Positions 50,336 to 59,587 of a stretch of 64,000 nt of DNA are shown here, piece by piece. The stretch's first letter is position 1. The number at the start of each line of letters is the position of its first letter. The notes beneath the pieces were generated by a model, which had not been told where the DNA came from, did not search any database, and was given only the letters and a program-made list of their open reading frames with translations. Source of the stretch: Leptospira haakeii (lineage in GTDB: Bacteria; Spirochaetota; Leptospiria; Leptospirales; Leptospiraceae); contig NZ_NPEG01000001.1 of NCBI RefSeq assembly GCF_002812045.1, positions 620,001 through 684,000 on the forward strand. The letters run 5' to 3'. Position numbers and translations under genes: made by a program.

Positions 50336-52528
50336 CTGGACCATATATCTCACAAACGATTTCTATTCTGGATCTGTGTAACCCTACTGGTTTTTCAGTT
50401 TGGTTGTATTTCCGATACTAAGCCTGTTAGAAAGATAGACTTTTCTGAACTGGAATGGACCGGAAGACTTATATCTGAAACTCCAAACGAAAAGAAAACA
50501 GAACCAAAAAATAAAAAGCAAGAAACCAGTTCTGAAGATTGGACTCCTCTTCCGAATTTACCTTGGACATTCAATAGTCTTTTCCAGATCCCAATGGATT
50601 CAGGCCTTCACCAAGTTGAGATCAAAACTGAATTTAACTTGGACAAAACGGACGACTTACTTAAGATTCCGGCCGGTCTCTATATTTCAGATATAGGTGA
50701 GAACTGGAAAATTTTCCTGAATGGCATTTTAGTAAGAGAAGAATGGTATGAGCCTACAGATGGGCAACTTACTAAAAATCGTTCCGTAAAGGGACTGATC
50801 ATTCCGCTTCATCATGGGATCTTAAAGGCAGGCAAAAATGATCTCAAAATACGCTTTATGGGAATGGCGGATAGTAATCCTATAAAAGCAAATGATCATT
50901 TTGGATTTTACCATCCTAAAAATTTCAGGATCTCTTCCTTAGAGGAAATATATAATTCAACTTCGGAATACTTCGATATATTCCTCTTCGGGATTTACTT
51001 TATATTCGGCTTCTATCATGTTCTGTTTTTTGTAACCAGAAAGCAGGATATATATTATCTGTATTTTGGACTTTTCTCACTATTTTCTTCCGTATATTTC
51101 TATTTTACGACCTTTCATATATATAATAAATTTATAAACTTTCCTGGTGGTCCTGATACTGAATTTTTCTTTAGAGGAGAGATTTCGGCACTCATTCCAA
51201 TGGTACCCGTCTTTATGCTTTTTGCAAAAGACTTCTTTTACCAAAAAGAAGGAAAGTTTTGGATCATTCGGACCTTCTGCGTTTTAAGTGGAATTCTATT
51301 TTTAGCGAATTGGGTTCTCCCCTATAAATACGTTCTTCCGAATCTAACTGTTTTTCAAATTCTTCTGTTTTTGATGCTCTTGTATGTGATCTTTTTCTCT
51401 GCTAACGCAATCCGTTTAAAAAAGCCTGATTCCATTAAACTTGCTGTTGGCATTGGTGTTTGTGGTCTTTTCGGGCTTTGGGATACGATCGATGCAATGA
51501 CTAAGATTGCAGGATTCCATTACCCTTTCTTTAAGATCTCATTCTCCGTTTTCATTCTTGTGATCATCAGTCTTTTAGTTTCCAGATATGTAAGTTTGTA
51601 CAAACAATCTCAAGCTCTCAACCTGGAGATAGCAAAGCAGAGAGATGCATTCTACAGATTCGTACCTTCTGAATTTATTTCTATCTTAGATAGAGAAAGC
51701 CCGGTAGAGATCAAAATAGGTGATTCAAAAGAAAAGACGATGTCAGTCTTCTTTGCGGACCTACGAGGTTATACTACTGTTTCTGAGAAGTTAAGCCCGG
51801 ACGAGAATATCAAATATCTGAACAAATACTTCTCCGCATTTGAAGATATCATATTTAAGAATGCAGGTTTCGTGGATAAATATATCGGAGATGCGATCAT
51901 GGCATTATTCTCCGATCATAGTGATAGAGCGGAGAAGGACAACTTCAACTCTGCAGATAACGCTCTTCAGTCTGCGATTGATATGGTTCGTTACGTAGAA
52001 TCTCTGAATGATGGAATAGGCATTGGTGCTGATCTAGGAATCGGAGTAAACACCGGACCTTTGATCTTAGGAACTGTAGGAAGCGAAAGAAGAATTGATA
52101 CGACTGTCGTAGGCGATACTGTTAACTTATCTTCACGGGTCCAAAGTCTTTCCGGTTTTTATAAAAGCAAAATTTTAGTGACTCATCATACATTCTTACG
52201 TTTGAATTTGCTTTCGGATGTTATGGCAAGAGAGATAGATACAGTCATTGTAAAAGGCAAGACTCAACCTGTAATCTTATACGAGGTCTTCCAAGCGGAT
52301 GAGCCAGAATCAGTGGATTGGAAAGAAGGCTCCAAAATGAAACTGAACGAAGGAATTGCTCTCTATAAAGCGGGACAATTCAAGAATGCATTCTCTATTT
52401 TTAAGGAATTATACAAAGAAAAGCCTACGGATAATATCGTAAAACTGTATGCTAAAAGAACCAAAATGATCCTAGGCCAGGATCCTCCCGGAGATTGGGA
52501 CGGGATTTTTAGGCTTCACAGAAAATAA
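50336..52528 (+). CDS. Lipoprotein-signal / 7TM (7TMR-DISM-like) adenylate cyclase
   Basis: The frame stays open from the fliG stop, and from CTG 50336 it encodes DHISHKRFLFWICVTLLVFQFGC, a lipoprotein-type signal with lipobox FQFGC. GAGG (50325-50328) is 7 nt upstream of this CTG. The first ATG (50594) would delete the signal and start inside the extracellular jelly-roll domain (PWTFNSLFQIP precedes it), so I infer a rare CTG start. The rest holds 7-8 membrane helices (~residues 200-440) and a class III cyclase with FFADLRGYTTVSE and YIGDAIMALF metal Asp, and VGDTVNLSSRV transition-state residues; Lys in VDKYIGD favours ATP. The tail has a TPR-like helical pair. Confidence 0.8.
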   Translation: MDHISHKRFLFWICVTLLVFQFGCISDTKPVRKIDFSELEWTGRLISETPNEKKTEPKNKKQETSSEDWTPLPNLPWTFNSLFQIPMDSGLHQVEIKTEFNLDKTDDLLKIPAGLYISDIGENWKIFLNGILVREEWYEPTDGQLTKNRSVKGLIIPLHHGILKAGKNDLKIRFMGMADSNPIKANDHFGFYHPKNFRISSLEEIYNSTSEYFDIFLFGIYFIFGFYHVLFFVTRKQDIYYLYFGLFSLFSSVYFYFTTFHIYNKFINFPGGPDTEFFFRGEISALIPMVPVFMLFAKDFFYQKEGKFWIIRTFCVLSGILFLANWVLPYKYVLPNLTVFQILLFLMLLYVIFFSANAIRLKKPDSIKLAVGIGVCGLFGLWDTIDAMTKIAGFHYPFFKISFSVFILVIISLLVSRYVSLYKQSQALNLEIAKQRDAFYRFVPSEFISILDRESPVEIKIGDSKEKTMSVFFADLRGYTTVSEKLSPDENIKYLNKYFSAFEDIIFKNAGFVDKYIGDAIMALFSDHSDRAEKDNFNSADNALQSAIDMVRYVESLNDGIGIGADLGIGVNTGPLILGTVGSERRIDTTVVGDTVNLSSRVQSLSGFYKSKILVTHHTFLRLNLLSDVMAREIDTVIVKGKTQPVILYEVFQADEPESVDWKEGSKMKLNEGIALYKAGQFKNAFSIFKELYKEKPTDNIVKLYAKRTKMILGQDPPGDWDGIFRLHRK

Positions 52529-52646
52529 TTTCCAATTTCAATCTATTCTTCTAAAATTAAGGGAACGTATAAAACCTTCTCCTGTCTGATGTTTGTCTGG
52601 TTTTGTAATCCGAATTTAACCTCAGTCAAATAGGGAATTCTAAAAT

Positions 52647-53150
52647 ATGAAGTATAAGGTCGGGATTGTTTCTATCGTTTTACTTTTCTCTGTTTTAGGA
52701 TTGAACGCAGAAGAAAAGGAAAAACTTCCGGATTTCAAATTGGCCGACCAAAAAGGAAAAGTTTTTAGTTCATCGACTGCAAGAGGCAACACTTACTTTT
52801 TGCTCGGTTGTAGTTTCAAAGACATTGTCCTTTGCAGAAAACATGGACGCAAGATCTATTGGAAGATGCAGACATTATTGAAAGATGAGGATCGCGTTAT
52901 CTTCTCCGCTTATTTAAATTTAAAAAACGCGCCTTCTGCAGTTTTTGATTATATTCTCCAAGAAAAAGAGAAAGATTACGAAAGTATTTTGTTGGATAAG
53001 AAAGGAGCTTTATCTGCTGGTCTAATAGAAGGAAAGTCTTTCTTAAGAATATATTCTTCCAAAGGTGTACTCATCCACAAAGAGTATTTTGAATCCGTAG
53101 ATGATGCAAAAGTTTCTGAACTTTATAAATTAGTCCGAAGTGGAAAGTAA
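52647..53150 (+). CDS. Exported thioredoxin-like fold protein
   Basis: A 167-residue protein with signal peptide (IVSIVLLFSVLGLNAE). LPDFKLADQKGKVFSSST resembles the start of a thioredoxin/peroxiredoxin fold, but no CxxC occurs (only GCSFKDIVLCR). It may be a non-redox member or a weak match. It is followed by a lipoprotein whose ATG is 1 bp after its stop. Confidence 0.55.
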   Translation: MKYKVGIVSIVLLFSVLGLNAEEKEKLPDFKLADQKGKVFSSSTARGNTYFLLGCSFKDIVLCRKHGRKIYWKMQTLLKDEDRVIFSAYLNLKNAPSAVFDYILQEKEKDYESILLDKKGALSAGLIEGKSFLRIYSSKGVLIHKEYFESVDDAKVSELYKLVRSGK

Positions 53151-53151
53151 A

Positions 53152-54351
53152 ATGAACAAAAGAATCTCTTCTTATCTTCCACTTTTGCTAGTTCTTCCCT
53201 TCTTTGGGTGTGTAAAAAAGAATCCACATGTTGCGGATTACTTTGAAAGATATTTTAAATACCAAGACTTTATCCAAACTGAATTTAAAGATGATCCGGT
53301 TCGTGGGATTTTATACGGAAATCCGGAAGCAGATTCGGAGGAGAAGTTTTATAAAAAAGATGGTTATCTTGCTCTCTCTTTTCGTTTGAGCGAGAACAGT
53401 GGCCGATTTAGGAAGGAATTATCAGATTCTCCCCTTTCTGTATTTCCGGAAAGTCCATATTCAATCTTTGTAAAAACGGAACCTACAGAGTTTTATACAA
53501 AACCAATATACAAGATTACTCGAACAGTTGAAATGCTTTCTCCCGAAGTGAGCGTATTCGATGTGTTTCCATTGATAGAAGAGATGGTACAACATCTGCG
53601 CAAAGCGGAACCGAATCAAGTTTTGGAACATTCCCCTCTTCAAAAATTTTTATGCCATCAATTCGATTGTGAGATTAAAAGAGAAGATGGGGAACTTTTT
53701 CTGATGTACACACTTTCGGAAAGAATGAAGGAACAGTTCCCTATAGCTTATAAAAAGTGGAATAAACGTTTGGGCCAGGTTGCTTTTAGATTTCAGTTAT
53801 TCCAACCTGGAGGTTTTACTAAGGGTTGGGAATTTTATAATGAAGGAAAAAAAATTATATTAGGTATACCTGAATCTCCTAAAGGGTATTGGTCTTCTCC
53901 CAAAGCTTTACATCTTAGAACGTATCTGTTCATCAATGTTTTCGGATTAAAAATTGATATTCGTGGACTAGGATATACGCTTAAGTTCAGTCGTTCCGGT
54001 AATACCGATACTGTCACTGGATACTATAGCAAAATTCCGGAAACTACGATAGGAGGAAGATTTCTTTCCATCTTTCCTCCGGGAGCTGTGAACTTCTTCA
54101 TTCCCGGAAATATGGACGAATATGCTGAAGGAAGTTTTAAACTTTTAGTAGAAGGATCCGACGGCACGGGCGGGACACGTTTCGAAAATAAAACAAAGCG
54201 TAACGGGAATAAAACCAAGGTTCTACTTACCACTCAGTCTGAAATTTTCAGAGATCGTTTTCTTCCTTTCAAGTCGAGCGATGAAGACGACGAGCCTTCT
54301 TTTTTTACGGAGTTAGGAAAAAATATCGTATTAGATTTAAGAGGTAAATGA
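53152..54351 (+). CDS. Lipoprotein of unknown function
   Basis: A 399-residue protein with lipobox PFFGC near residue 20. ATG 53152 starts right after the preceding TAA; a longer in-frame start at 53140 overlaps the previous gene without an SD. Its body is mixed alpha/beta with no motif I recognise. It is part of the envelope-gene set following the cyclase. Confidence 0.6.
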   Translation: MNKRISSYLPLLLVLPFFGCVKKNPHVADYFERYFKYQDFIQTEFKDDPVRGILYGNPEADSEEKFYKKDGYLALSFRLSENSGRFRKELSDSPLSVFPESPYSIFVKTEPTEFYTKPIYKITRTVEMLSPEVSVFDVFPLIEEMVQHLRKAEPNQVLEHSPLQKFLCHQFDCEIKREDGELFLMYTLSERMKEQFPIAYKKWNKRLGQVAFRFQLFQPGGFTKGWEFYNEGKKIILGIPESPKGYWSSPKALHLRTYLFINVFGLKIDIRGLGYTLKFSRSGNTDTVTGYYSKIPETTIGGRFLSIFPPGAVNFFIPGNMDEYAEGSFKLLVEGSDGTGGTRFENKTKRNGNKTKVLLTTQSEIFRDRFLPFKSSDEDDEPSFFTELGKNIVLDLRGK

Positions 54352-54358
54352 TCCTCAA

Positions 54359-54380
54359 AACTTCAAGTAAACTTGAAGTT
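54359..54380. terminator. Perfect 10-bp hairpin
   Basis: AACTTCAAGT (54359-54368) and ACTTGAAGTT (54371-54380) pair perfectly across a 2-nt loop, eight bases after the lipoprotein stop. No T-run follows, so termination is not assured. Confidence 0.45.
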
Positions 54381-54413
54381 CATAAAACCAATTTAGAAAC
54401 TTTCCAAAACTGC

Positions 54414-54441
54414 TTGACTGGACCTCTTTCACAAATAATCC
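54414..54441 (+). promoter_or_regulatory. Likely promoter for the PuuD-like gene
   Basis: TTGACT (54414-54419) and TAATCC (54436-54441) with a 16-nt spacer, about 57 bp upstream of the start. A plausible sigma-70-type match. Confidence 0.45.
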
Positions 54442-54449
54442 TAATCGGA

Positions 54450-54466
54450 TTCGGTTAACGACCGAA
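54450..54466. promoter_or_regulatory. Palindromic candidate operator
   Basis: TTCGGT and ACCGAA form a 6-bp inverted repeat with a 5-bp gap, just after the -10 region and before the SD of the PuuD-like gene. Size and position fit a dimeric regulator, but no regulator is identified. Confidence 0.35.
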
Positions 54467-54497
54467 TAATATTTTTAGAACTGTGTTCGGAGGAATC

Positions 54498-55202
54498 ATG
54501 GAATTAACCCTGTTTACCACCACGAACGGGCTTTATTACTTAGTTAAGTACATTCACTTTTTATCTGGGGTAACCTGGATTGGAATGTTGTACTACTTCA
54601 ACTTTGTACAAGGTCCTTTCTTCAACGAAACTGATGCGGATACAAAGAAGAACGCAACTCAGAAATTAGTTCCACGCGCATTATGGTGGTTCCGTTGGGG
54701 CGCAATGTTTACCTTCTTATCCGGTCTTGCGATGATCGCTATCGCACTCGGAGCACAAGGTATTCCGCATAATTCCCAATGGGTAGTAGTAATTCTAGTA
54801 GGTGCACTTTTTGGAACGGTTATGTGGGCGAACGTTTGGTTCGTTATCTGGCCTAATCAAAAAGTTGTGATCGCAAAAGCAAAAGGAGAGACTACTGTAG
54901 ATCCTGCTCCTAACGCTAACCGCGCTTTCGTAGCTTCTAGAACTAACACTTTCTTCTCTATTCCAATGTTATTCGCAATGGGAGCGGCTCGTAACCTTCC
55001 TATTAATTATAGCCCGGAGAAGTTGAGAGTTTTCCTCGGAATTATCGTACTTTTGATTGTGATCTTCGAAGTGAACGCTTTAAGAGCGGACCAAAATGGA
55101 CCTACTGTTAAGCCGATCAAAACCGTAAAAGCGGTAATTACTAGCGGAGTGATCTTTGCTTTAGTTACTTATCTTCTGATGGAAGTTCTTTTAACTGCTT
55201 AA
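54498..55202 (+). CDS. PuuD/urate-hydroxylase-like integral membrane protein (membrane domain only)
   Basis: A 234-residue protein with about seven membrane helices: YLVKYIHFLSGVTWIGMLYYFNF, LVPRALWWFRWGAMFTFLSGLAMI, WANVWFVIWPNQKVVIAKAKGE, RTNTFFSIPMLFAMGAA. This resembles the membrane domain of PuuD urate oxidases, which carry a C-terminal cytochrome c. Here that domain is absent but a cytochrome c gene follows 10 bp on. GGAGG SD favours ATG 54498 over GTG 54483. Urate oxidation here is not shown, and 'truncated cytochrome' relatives of unknown role are common. Confidence 0.72.
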   Translation: MELTLFTTTNGLYYLVKYIHFLSGVTWIGMLYYFNFVQGPFFNETDADTKKNATQKLVPRALWWFRWGAMFTFLSGLAMIAIALGAQGIPHNSQWVVVILVGALFGTVMWANVWFVIWPNQKVVIAKAKGETTVDPAPNANRAFVASRTNTFFSIPMLFAMGAARNLPINYSPEKLRVFLGIIVLLIVIFEVNALRADQNGPTVKPIKTVKAVITSGVIFALVTYLLMEVLLTA

Positions 55203-55212
55203 GGAATATTGA

Positions 55213-55587
55213 ATGAATCCATTCCAACCCAATCGGAGTGGAAGCGAGAAGGGCGGTAATCACCGCCTTTCTTTTTTTAGCTTTCTACTCTTACTAATTT
55301 TCGCGGCAGTATTCTCTTTATGTAAAGAATCCAAACCGCTTTCTCCGGAAGCAGAAGCCGGTAGAGGATTATACATGGCAAACTGTCTAGCTTGTCATAA
55401 TGCCAATCCTAAACTGGACGGAGCTGTCGGGCCTTCTGTGGCTAATTCTTCTTATGAATTATTGGAAGCGAGAATGAGAGGAGAATATCCGCCAGGATAT
55501 GTTCCCAAGCGTCAGAGTACTGCGATGACCCGTTTTAATTTTACGGAAGCTCAGATAAAATCCTTAGAAGAGTTTTTGAAGCAGTAA
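55213..55587 (+). CDS. Small exported c-type cytochrome
   Basis: A 124-residue protein with an N-terminal hydrophobic segment (FFSFLLLLIFAAVFSLC, possibly a lipoprotein signal) and one heme site CLACHNA (CxxCH). The distal Met is likely in YVPKRQSTAMTRF. It follows the PuuD-like gene closely, so the two may be an electron-transfer pair. Confidence 0.82.
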   Translation: MNPFQPNRSGSEKGGNHRLSFFSFLLLLIFAAVFSLCKESKPLSPEAEAGRGLYMANCLACHNANPKLDGAVGPSVANSSYELLEARMRGEYPPGYVPKRQSTAMTRFNFTEAQIKSLEEFLKQ

Positions 55588-55599
55588 GATTTTTGGCTT

Positions 55600-55623
55600 C
55601 GGCGAGCAGGTTTCTACTCGCCG
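55600..55623. terminator. Hairpin between cytochrome c and IMPase genes
   Basis: CGGCGAG (55600-55606) pairs with CTCGCCG (55617-55623) with a 10-nt loop, then TCCCTTTC. It sits between two convergent stops, so it may act bidirectionally. Confidence 0.55.
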
Positions 55624-55634
55624 TCCCTTTCTAC

Positions 55635-56480
55635 TTAATTTCGTCCTATGGAGAGTCGAACATTTCTAAGAATGTCGATGATCTGCTTATGGATCCTTCC
55701 ATTAGAAGCTACTACTTCTGCCTGACCCGATAAGAAATGTTTTCCTTGAAAGTCGGTGAGTTTCCCGCCTGCTTCAGTTAAGATCACTGAGCTTGCGACT
55801 GTATCCCAGAGTTTTACGCCCTTCTCCCAGATTCCGTCGAGAACACCTTCTGCCACCCAGCAAGTATCTAAAACGAAAGATCCTGTTCTTCTCATGGACC
55901 TACCGCAGCTGATAAATGCAGTGATATCCGAGATCACCTCATTCAAAATTTCCTTTCTGTTTGTAGGAAAACTGGACACCAAAAGAGATCTTGCAAGTGC
56001 ATCTGTGTTAGAGACGTCTATTCTGAGTCCATTCTTGAATGCACCTTGGCTTAAAATTGCAGAGTAACGTGTGTCTAACTCGGGCGCGAATACAACTCCA
56101 GCCACTGGAGTTTCTCTATGCTCTAAACCTACGGATACGCAATAAAGTGGGATCCCTCTTACAAAGTTCATGGATCCATCGATCGGGTCCAAAACCCAAC
56201 GGAAAGAATTACTCCCTTCGTGTTTGAAATAATCTTCTGAAATGATTGAGTCGTTTGGAAAGTTTTGCCGGATAAAATCGATCAGGAATTTTCCCATCAA
56301 TTCGTCCGCTTTATGAATGCGGTCTTTTTCTTCGGAGTCACTTACGATCCCGAAAACTCGGATCTCTTTTTGGAGTTTGCGAGCGGATTCCAGTATAAGC
56401 CCGGATACGGACTGGACTGATTTCACTCTCTTCTTCACTTCTTCAAGAGGGAAATCTATGGGAGGTGCTAAGGATTCCAT
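55635..56480 (-). CDS. Inositol-monophosphatase-family phosphatase
   Basis: A 281-residue Mg-dependent phosphatase: SEDYFKHE and LDPIDGSMNFVRGIP (metal motif DPxDGxxN), and the C-terminal WEKGVKLWDTVASSVILTEAGG. The ATG at 56480 is used; a TTG at 56519 would extend into the upstream gene. Family members act on myo-inositol 1-phosphate, histidinol phosphate or 3',5'-adenosine bisphosphate; substrate not decidable. Confidence 0.87.
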   Translation of the reverse strand: MESLAPPIDFPLEEVKKRVKSVQSVSGLILESARKLQKEIRVFGIVSDSEEKDRIHKADELMGKFLIDFIRQNFPNDSIISEDYFKHEGSNSFRWVLDPIDGSMNFVRGIPLYCVSVGLEHRETPVAGVVFAPELDTRYSAILSQGAFKNGLRIDVSNTDALARSLLVSSFPTNRKEILNEVISDITAFISCGRSMRRTGSFVLDTCWVAEGVLDGIWEKGVKLWDTVASSVILTEAGGKLTDFQGKHFLSGQAEVVASNGRIHKQIIDILRNVRLSIGRN

Positions 56481-56497
56481 GTTCGGGCTTATGTCCT

Positions 56498-57439
56498 TTA
56501 TACCCTTAAAATTTTCCAAGCCATGTTTCCCGACGGGGAAATGATCCTCTCCGACTTATGAGATCGGAGCCAAGCGAAGAATGAATTTCGGGCAGATTCT
56601 TCTAAGGTCATGCTGCCTGGTCTTAACAAAAGATCAACTACTTGGTGAAACGAATTAAAATCCTTTGCAATCCTGTCTAGGGAAGGATCCAAAAACCTGG
56701 AGGTCAATGTAAGGTATTCCACTGCTAAAGGAGCGAAAATTTTTCCAAGGGACCAATCTGCGGGAGTGATACCCAATGACTCATGGATAAAATTTACCTG
56801 CTTAGAATAATCCACCTCGTCAAAAATTTCGGAATATGTATGCCGAACTCCTTCGAATGTATCTCTCGAGATCTGCACCATGAAATCGGACTCCTGGTAT
56901 TTTTTAGCAGTGAAGTCTATAACAGCATCTTCTAATACTGTGAGCGAATCCAGAGGGATCACCCTGGAAGAAAAGTAAGCTCTCTTTGTGTAAACGGACA
57001 TAGTTTTTCCCTGAGAGGCTTGTGTATAAATTTCTTCCTTAGGAGCTCCACCAAGATGCATCAAATGAAAGCTAGTAACGATTGCAAATGGAGGAAGTTT
57101 CTCTCTCCATATTTCCGGGGAATTTTCTCTAAACATTTCCCCTTCCGTATAAAAAGGTTTGATCAAGAATAAACGATCAATGTCCCTTTTTGGTCTGGGT
57201 TCGGGAAGAACAAGTGAATCCGTAACTAATTCGGGAGCTAGTTGAAGAAGTGATTTCAGAAAACTTTCTGCTGCGCTAAACTCTATCTCGAAAACGGAAG
57301 TAGAAGGTAGAATAAATTTTTCTTCGAACTCAACGAAGGAAGTATGAAGGTTATCCACAAAAATGGAATATCCCTTGTTTCTCCCATTCGAATGATTCTT
57401 TAAGAGCTTATTTAATTCTTTAACTTCATTCAGATTCAT
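56498..57439 (-). CDS. Protein of unknown function beside a GH42 gene
   Basis: A 313-residue protein without signal peptide or recognisable motif, moderately hydrophilic, e.g. RLFLIKPFYTEGEMFRENSP and SFHLMHLGGAPKEEIYT. It overlaps the beta-galactosidase gene by ATGA, so it is co-translated with it, and lies just upstream of the IMPase-like gene. I do not recognise it. Confidence 0.5.
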   Translation of the reverse strand: MNLNEVKELNKLLKNHSNGRNKGYSIFVDNLHTSFVEFEEKFILPSTSVFEIEFSAAESFLKSLLQLAPELVTDSLVLPEPRPKRDIDRLFLIKPFYTEGEMFRENSPEIWREKLPPFAIVTSFHLMHLGGAPKEEIYTQASQGKTMSVYTKRAYFSSRVIPLDSLTVLEDAVIDFTAKKYQESDFMVQISRDTFEGVRHTYSEIFDEVDYSKQVNFIHESLGITPADWSLGKIFAPLAVEYLTLTSRFLDPSLDRIAKDFNSFHQVVDLLLRPGSMTLEESARNSFFAWLRSHKSERIISPSGNMAWKILRV

Positions 57440-59415
57440 TTTTTTGCTTTGGGCAGGATCCTTACCTCGTATGGTTTGAGTAGCTTGAAACCTGCAAGAG
57501 CCTTCTTACCGGAATGATTGATAAAAATTTCGTAGTCTTTGGACTTTCCCTTTCTAAAACTACGCTCTACGGTTGGACCGTAGAAAGTAAATGGGATACC
57601 TGCCATTTTTAAGGTTCTTCTATATAATAGCATAAACGAGATCGGACTCAGGCTCGCTCCAACGTATACGACAGATCCTTTTCCGAATCGATTACAAGTT
57701 ATGACAGGTTTTCCTTTATAAAATTTCTTATTATCAGAATATCTTGCCCAAACCTTGGCCGTGGTAGGTTCCAGGATCTCGCAAATTTTGGAGCAGGTTC
57801 CCGGTAACAGCCTGAATCGGAACTTAACGTTTCGATTTCCCACTGCTTCGAATTTTCTCACCTTGACTCCTGCCATTTCGGAAAATGGACCAGGAACCTG
57901 AGAATCCAACATCCAGGAATTTTTGTCCTTTAATCCTGATCTATATCCTAAAACTAAAACACCTCCCTCTCTAACGAATTGCTCCAATTTTTTAATAATA
58001 GAATTATCTACCATTGCATACAATGGAAGAACCAATACTTTATATTTGGAAAAGTCAGCTTTAGAGATGGGTAAGAAATGAGTGTTTACGTTTAGAATAT
58101 TAAGACCTGCAAACCAAGTTGCCATCTCTATATCGTATCCAACCTGCGCAAAAGAAACAGGACTATGTTTTAAACCGGAAGAGGTAGGTTGGTGTTTGAA
58201 ATTTCTGGCATTCTCGATATCATGAAGAACAGCTACATCCGCGGGAAAATGCTCAGATGCAAAATCTTTAGCTTCAGGTAATATCTCAGAGATCCCTTTT
58301 TGTAATTCTAGGTATCTATCTGTGAGGGATTTATCATGGTCCAGTATCCCATAACAAAGTTGTTCTTGTCCAAATCTTGCAGTTCTATATCTGAAAAATA
58401 CGATTTGTTCTGCTCCTTGCACGATTGCTTGTTTCATCCAAAGTTGTATCTGACCTGGAGCAGGAAGATAACCTAAAGTATCATGTCCTTGGAATCCTGA
58501 AATTTGTTCCATCACCGTAAAAGGAAGATCTTTCAGTCCTCGATTGTATTGATGCATCGCTGATATGAATGGATGGGGGAATGGTTCTTCTTGATCCCCC
58601 CAGGTAGGATAATTATCCCAAGAAACGTAATCTAAATTAGTAAATAATTCACTCATATCGATTACTGGAAGAAAAGGACTTGGATATAAATTTGTAGTGA
58701 GCTTTCTGTTGGGAGAAAATTTTCTCACTATATCTGACTGTAATTTTACAAAGTCCACAATCGTATCCGAATGGAATCTGTAAAAGTCTTGGATCATAGA
58801 AGGATTAAATCCTGCGCTCACATGAGGACCTGGAAGGGGGACCTCATTCCAATCGTTGAAGATCACTCCCCAAAAAATATTTCCCCAAGTATCATTTAAG
58901 TTCTGGATTGTTTTATATTTGGATTTCAACCAAAGGCGAAATGCTTTGAGAGAAGTTTCAGAATGATCAATATCCGATCCTTCATGACCGATCTCATTGT
59001 CTATCTGCCAACCGATCACAGCAGGATGATTTCCTAATGTTTGGGCCATCTTAGTCACAACACGAACTACCGCTTTTCTATAATTCGGAGAAGAAAAACA
59101 TGCCTGCCTTCTCGTTCCTATATTTCTGAGAACTCCATCTCTTACTTGGAGAACATCAGGATATTTTTTAGCAAGCCAAGGAGGGAATGTGGCAGTTGGA
59201 GTTCCTAGGATCACATCCATTTTATGTTTATGAAAGAGATCCAACATCTTCTTCCAAAAAGAAAAATCGAATTTACCTTCTTTAGGTTCGACTAAGGCCC
59301 AGGAAAACTCTGCGAGACGGACTCTGGTCAGTCCCATATCTTTCATGATCCGAATATCTTCTTCCCAATCTTTGGGAGTCCATTGTTCAGGATAATAATC
59401 AGCTCCGAAAATCAT
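57436..59415 (-). CDS. Beta-galactosidase, glycoside hydrolase family 42
   Basis: A 659-residue enzyme. GADYYPEQWTPKDWEEDIRIMK opens the TIM barrel, acid/base Glu is in WQIDNEIG, and the nucleophile Glu is in FTVMEQISGFQG. The central trimerisation domain and the C-terminal antiparallel domain (GKGSVVYVGASL) follow. No signal peptide, so it is cytoplasmic. The substrate may be a galactoside other than lactose. Start at ATG 59415. Confidence 0.9.
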   Translation of the reverse strand: MIFGADYYPEQWTPKDWEEDIRIMKDMGLTRVRLAEFSWALVEPKEGKFDFSFWKKMLDLFHKHKMDVILGTPTATFPPWLAKKYPDVLQVRDGVLRNIGTRRQACFSSPNYRKAVVRVVTKMAQTLGNHPAVIGWQIDNEIGHEGSDIDHSETSLKAFRLWLKSKYKTIQNLNDTWGNIFWGVIFNDWNEVPLPGPHVSAGFNPSMIQDFYRFHSDTIVDFVKLQSDIVRKFSPNRKLTTNLYPSPFLPVIDMSELFTNLDYVSWDNYPTWGDQEEPFPHPFISAMHQYNRGLKDLPFTVMEQISGFQGHDTLGYLPAPGQIQLWMKQAIVQGAEQIVFFRYRTARFGQEQLCYGILDHDKSLTDRYLELQKGISEILPEAKDFASEHFPADVAVLHDIENARNFKHQPTSSGLKHSPVSFAQVGYDIEMATWFAGLNILNVNTHFLPISKADFSKYKVLVLPLYAMVDNSIIKKLEQFVREGGVLVLGYRSGLKDKNSWMLDSQVPGPFSEMAGVKVRKFEAVGNRNVKFRFRLLPGTCSKICEILEPTTAKVWARYSDNKKFYKGKPVITCNRFGKGSVVYVGASLSPISFMLLYRRTLKMAGIPFTFYGPTVERSFRKGKSKDYEIFINHSGKKALAGFKLLKPYEVRILPKAKK

Positions 59416-59587
59416 TCGGTCCTCGCATGTTAAAAAGGTAGAGACGATGATTCTCTTAAGGGAAGATCTTTCCAGAAAGAAAACCGGTAAATCCCATGGA
59501 AATTCGGAAAAAATACTGTCTTTTCGATACGATTCAGGGAGAATAGATTAGAACTTCGTCCTACAAGGTCGAGAACCCAAACATTAC

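Noticed and set aside
50594..50596. ATG start for the cyclase
   Set aside because: It would remove the signal sequence and the first strands of the extracellular domain, while the frame is open and protein-like upstream.
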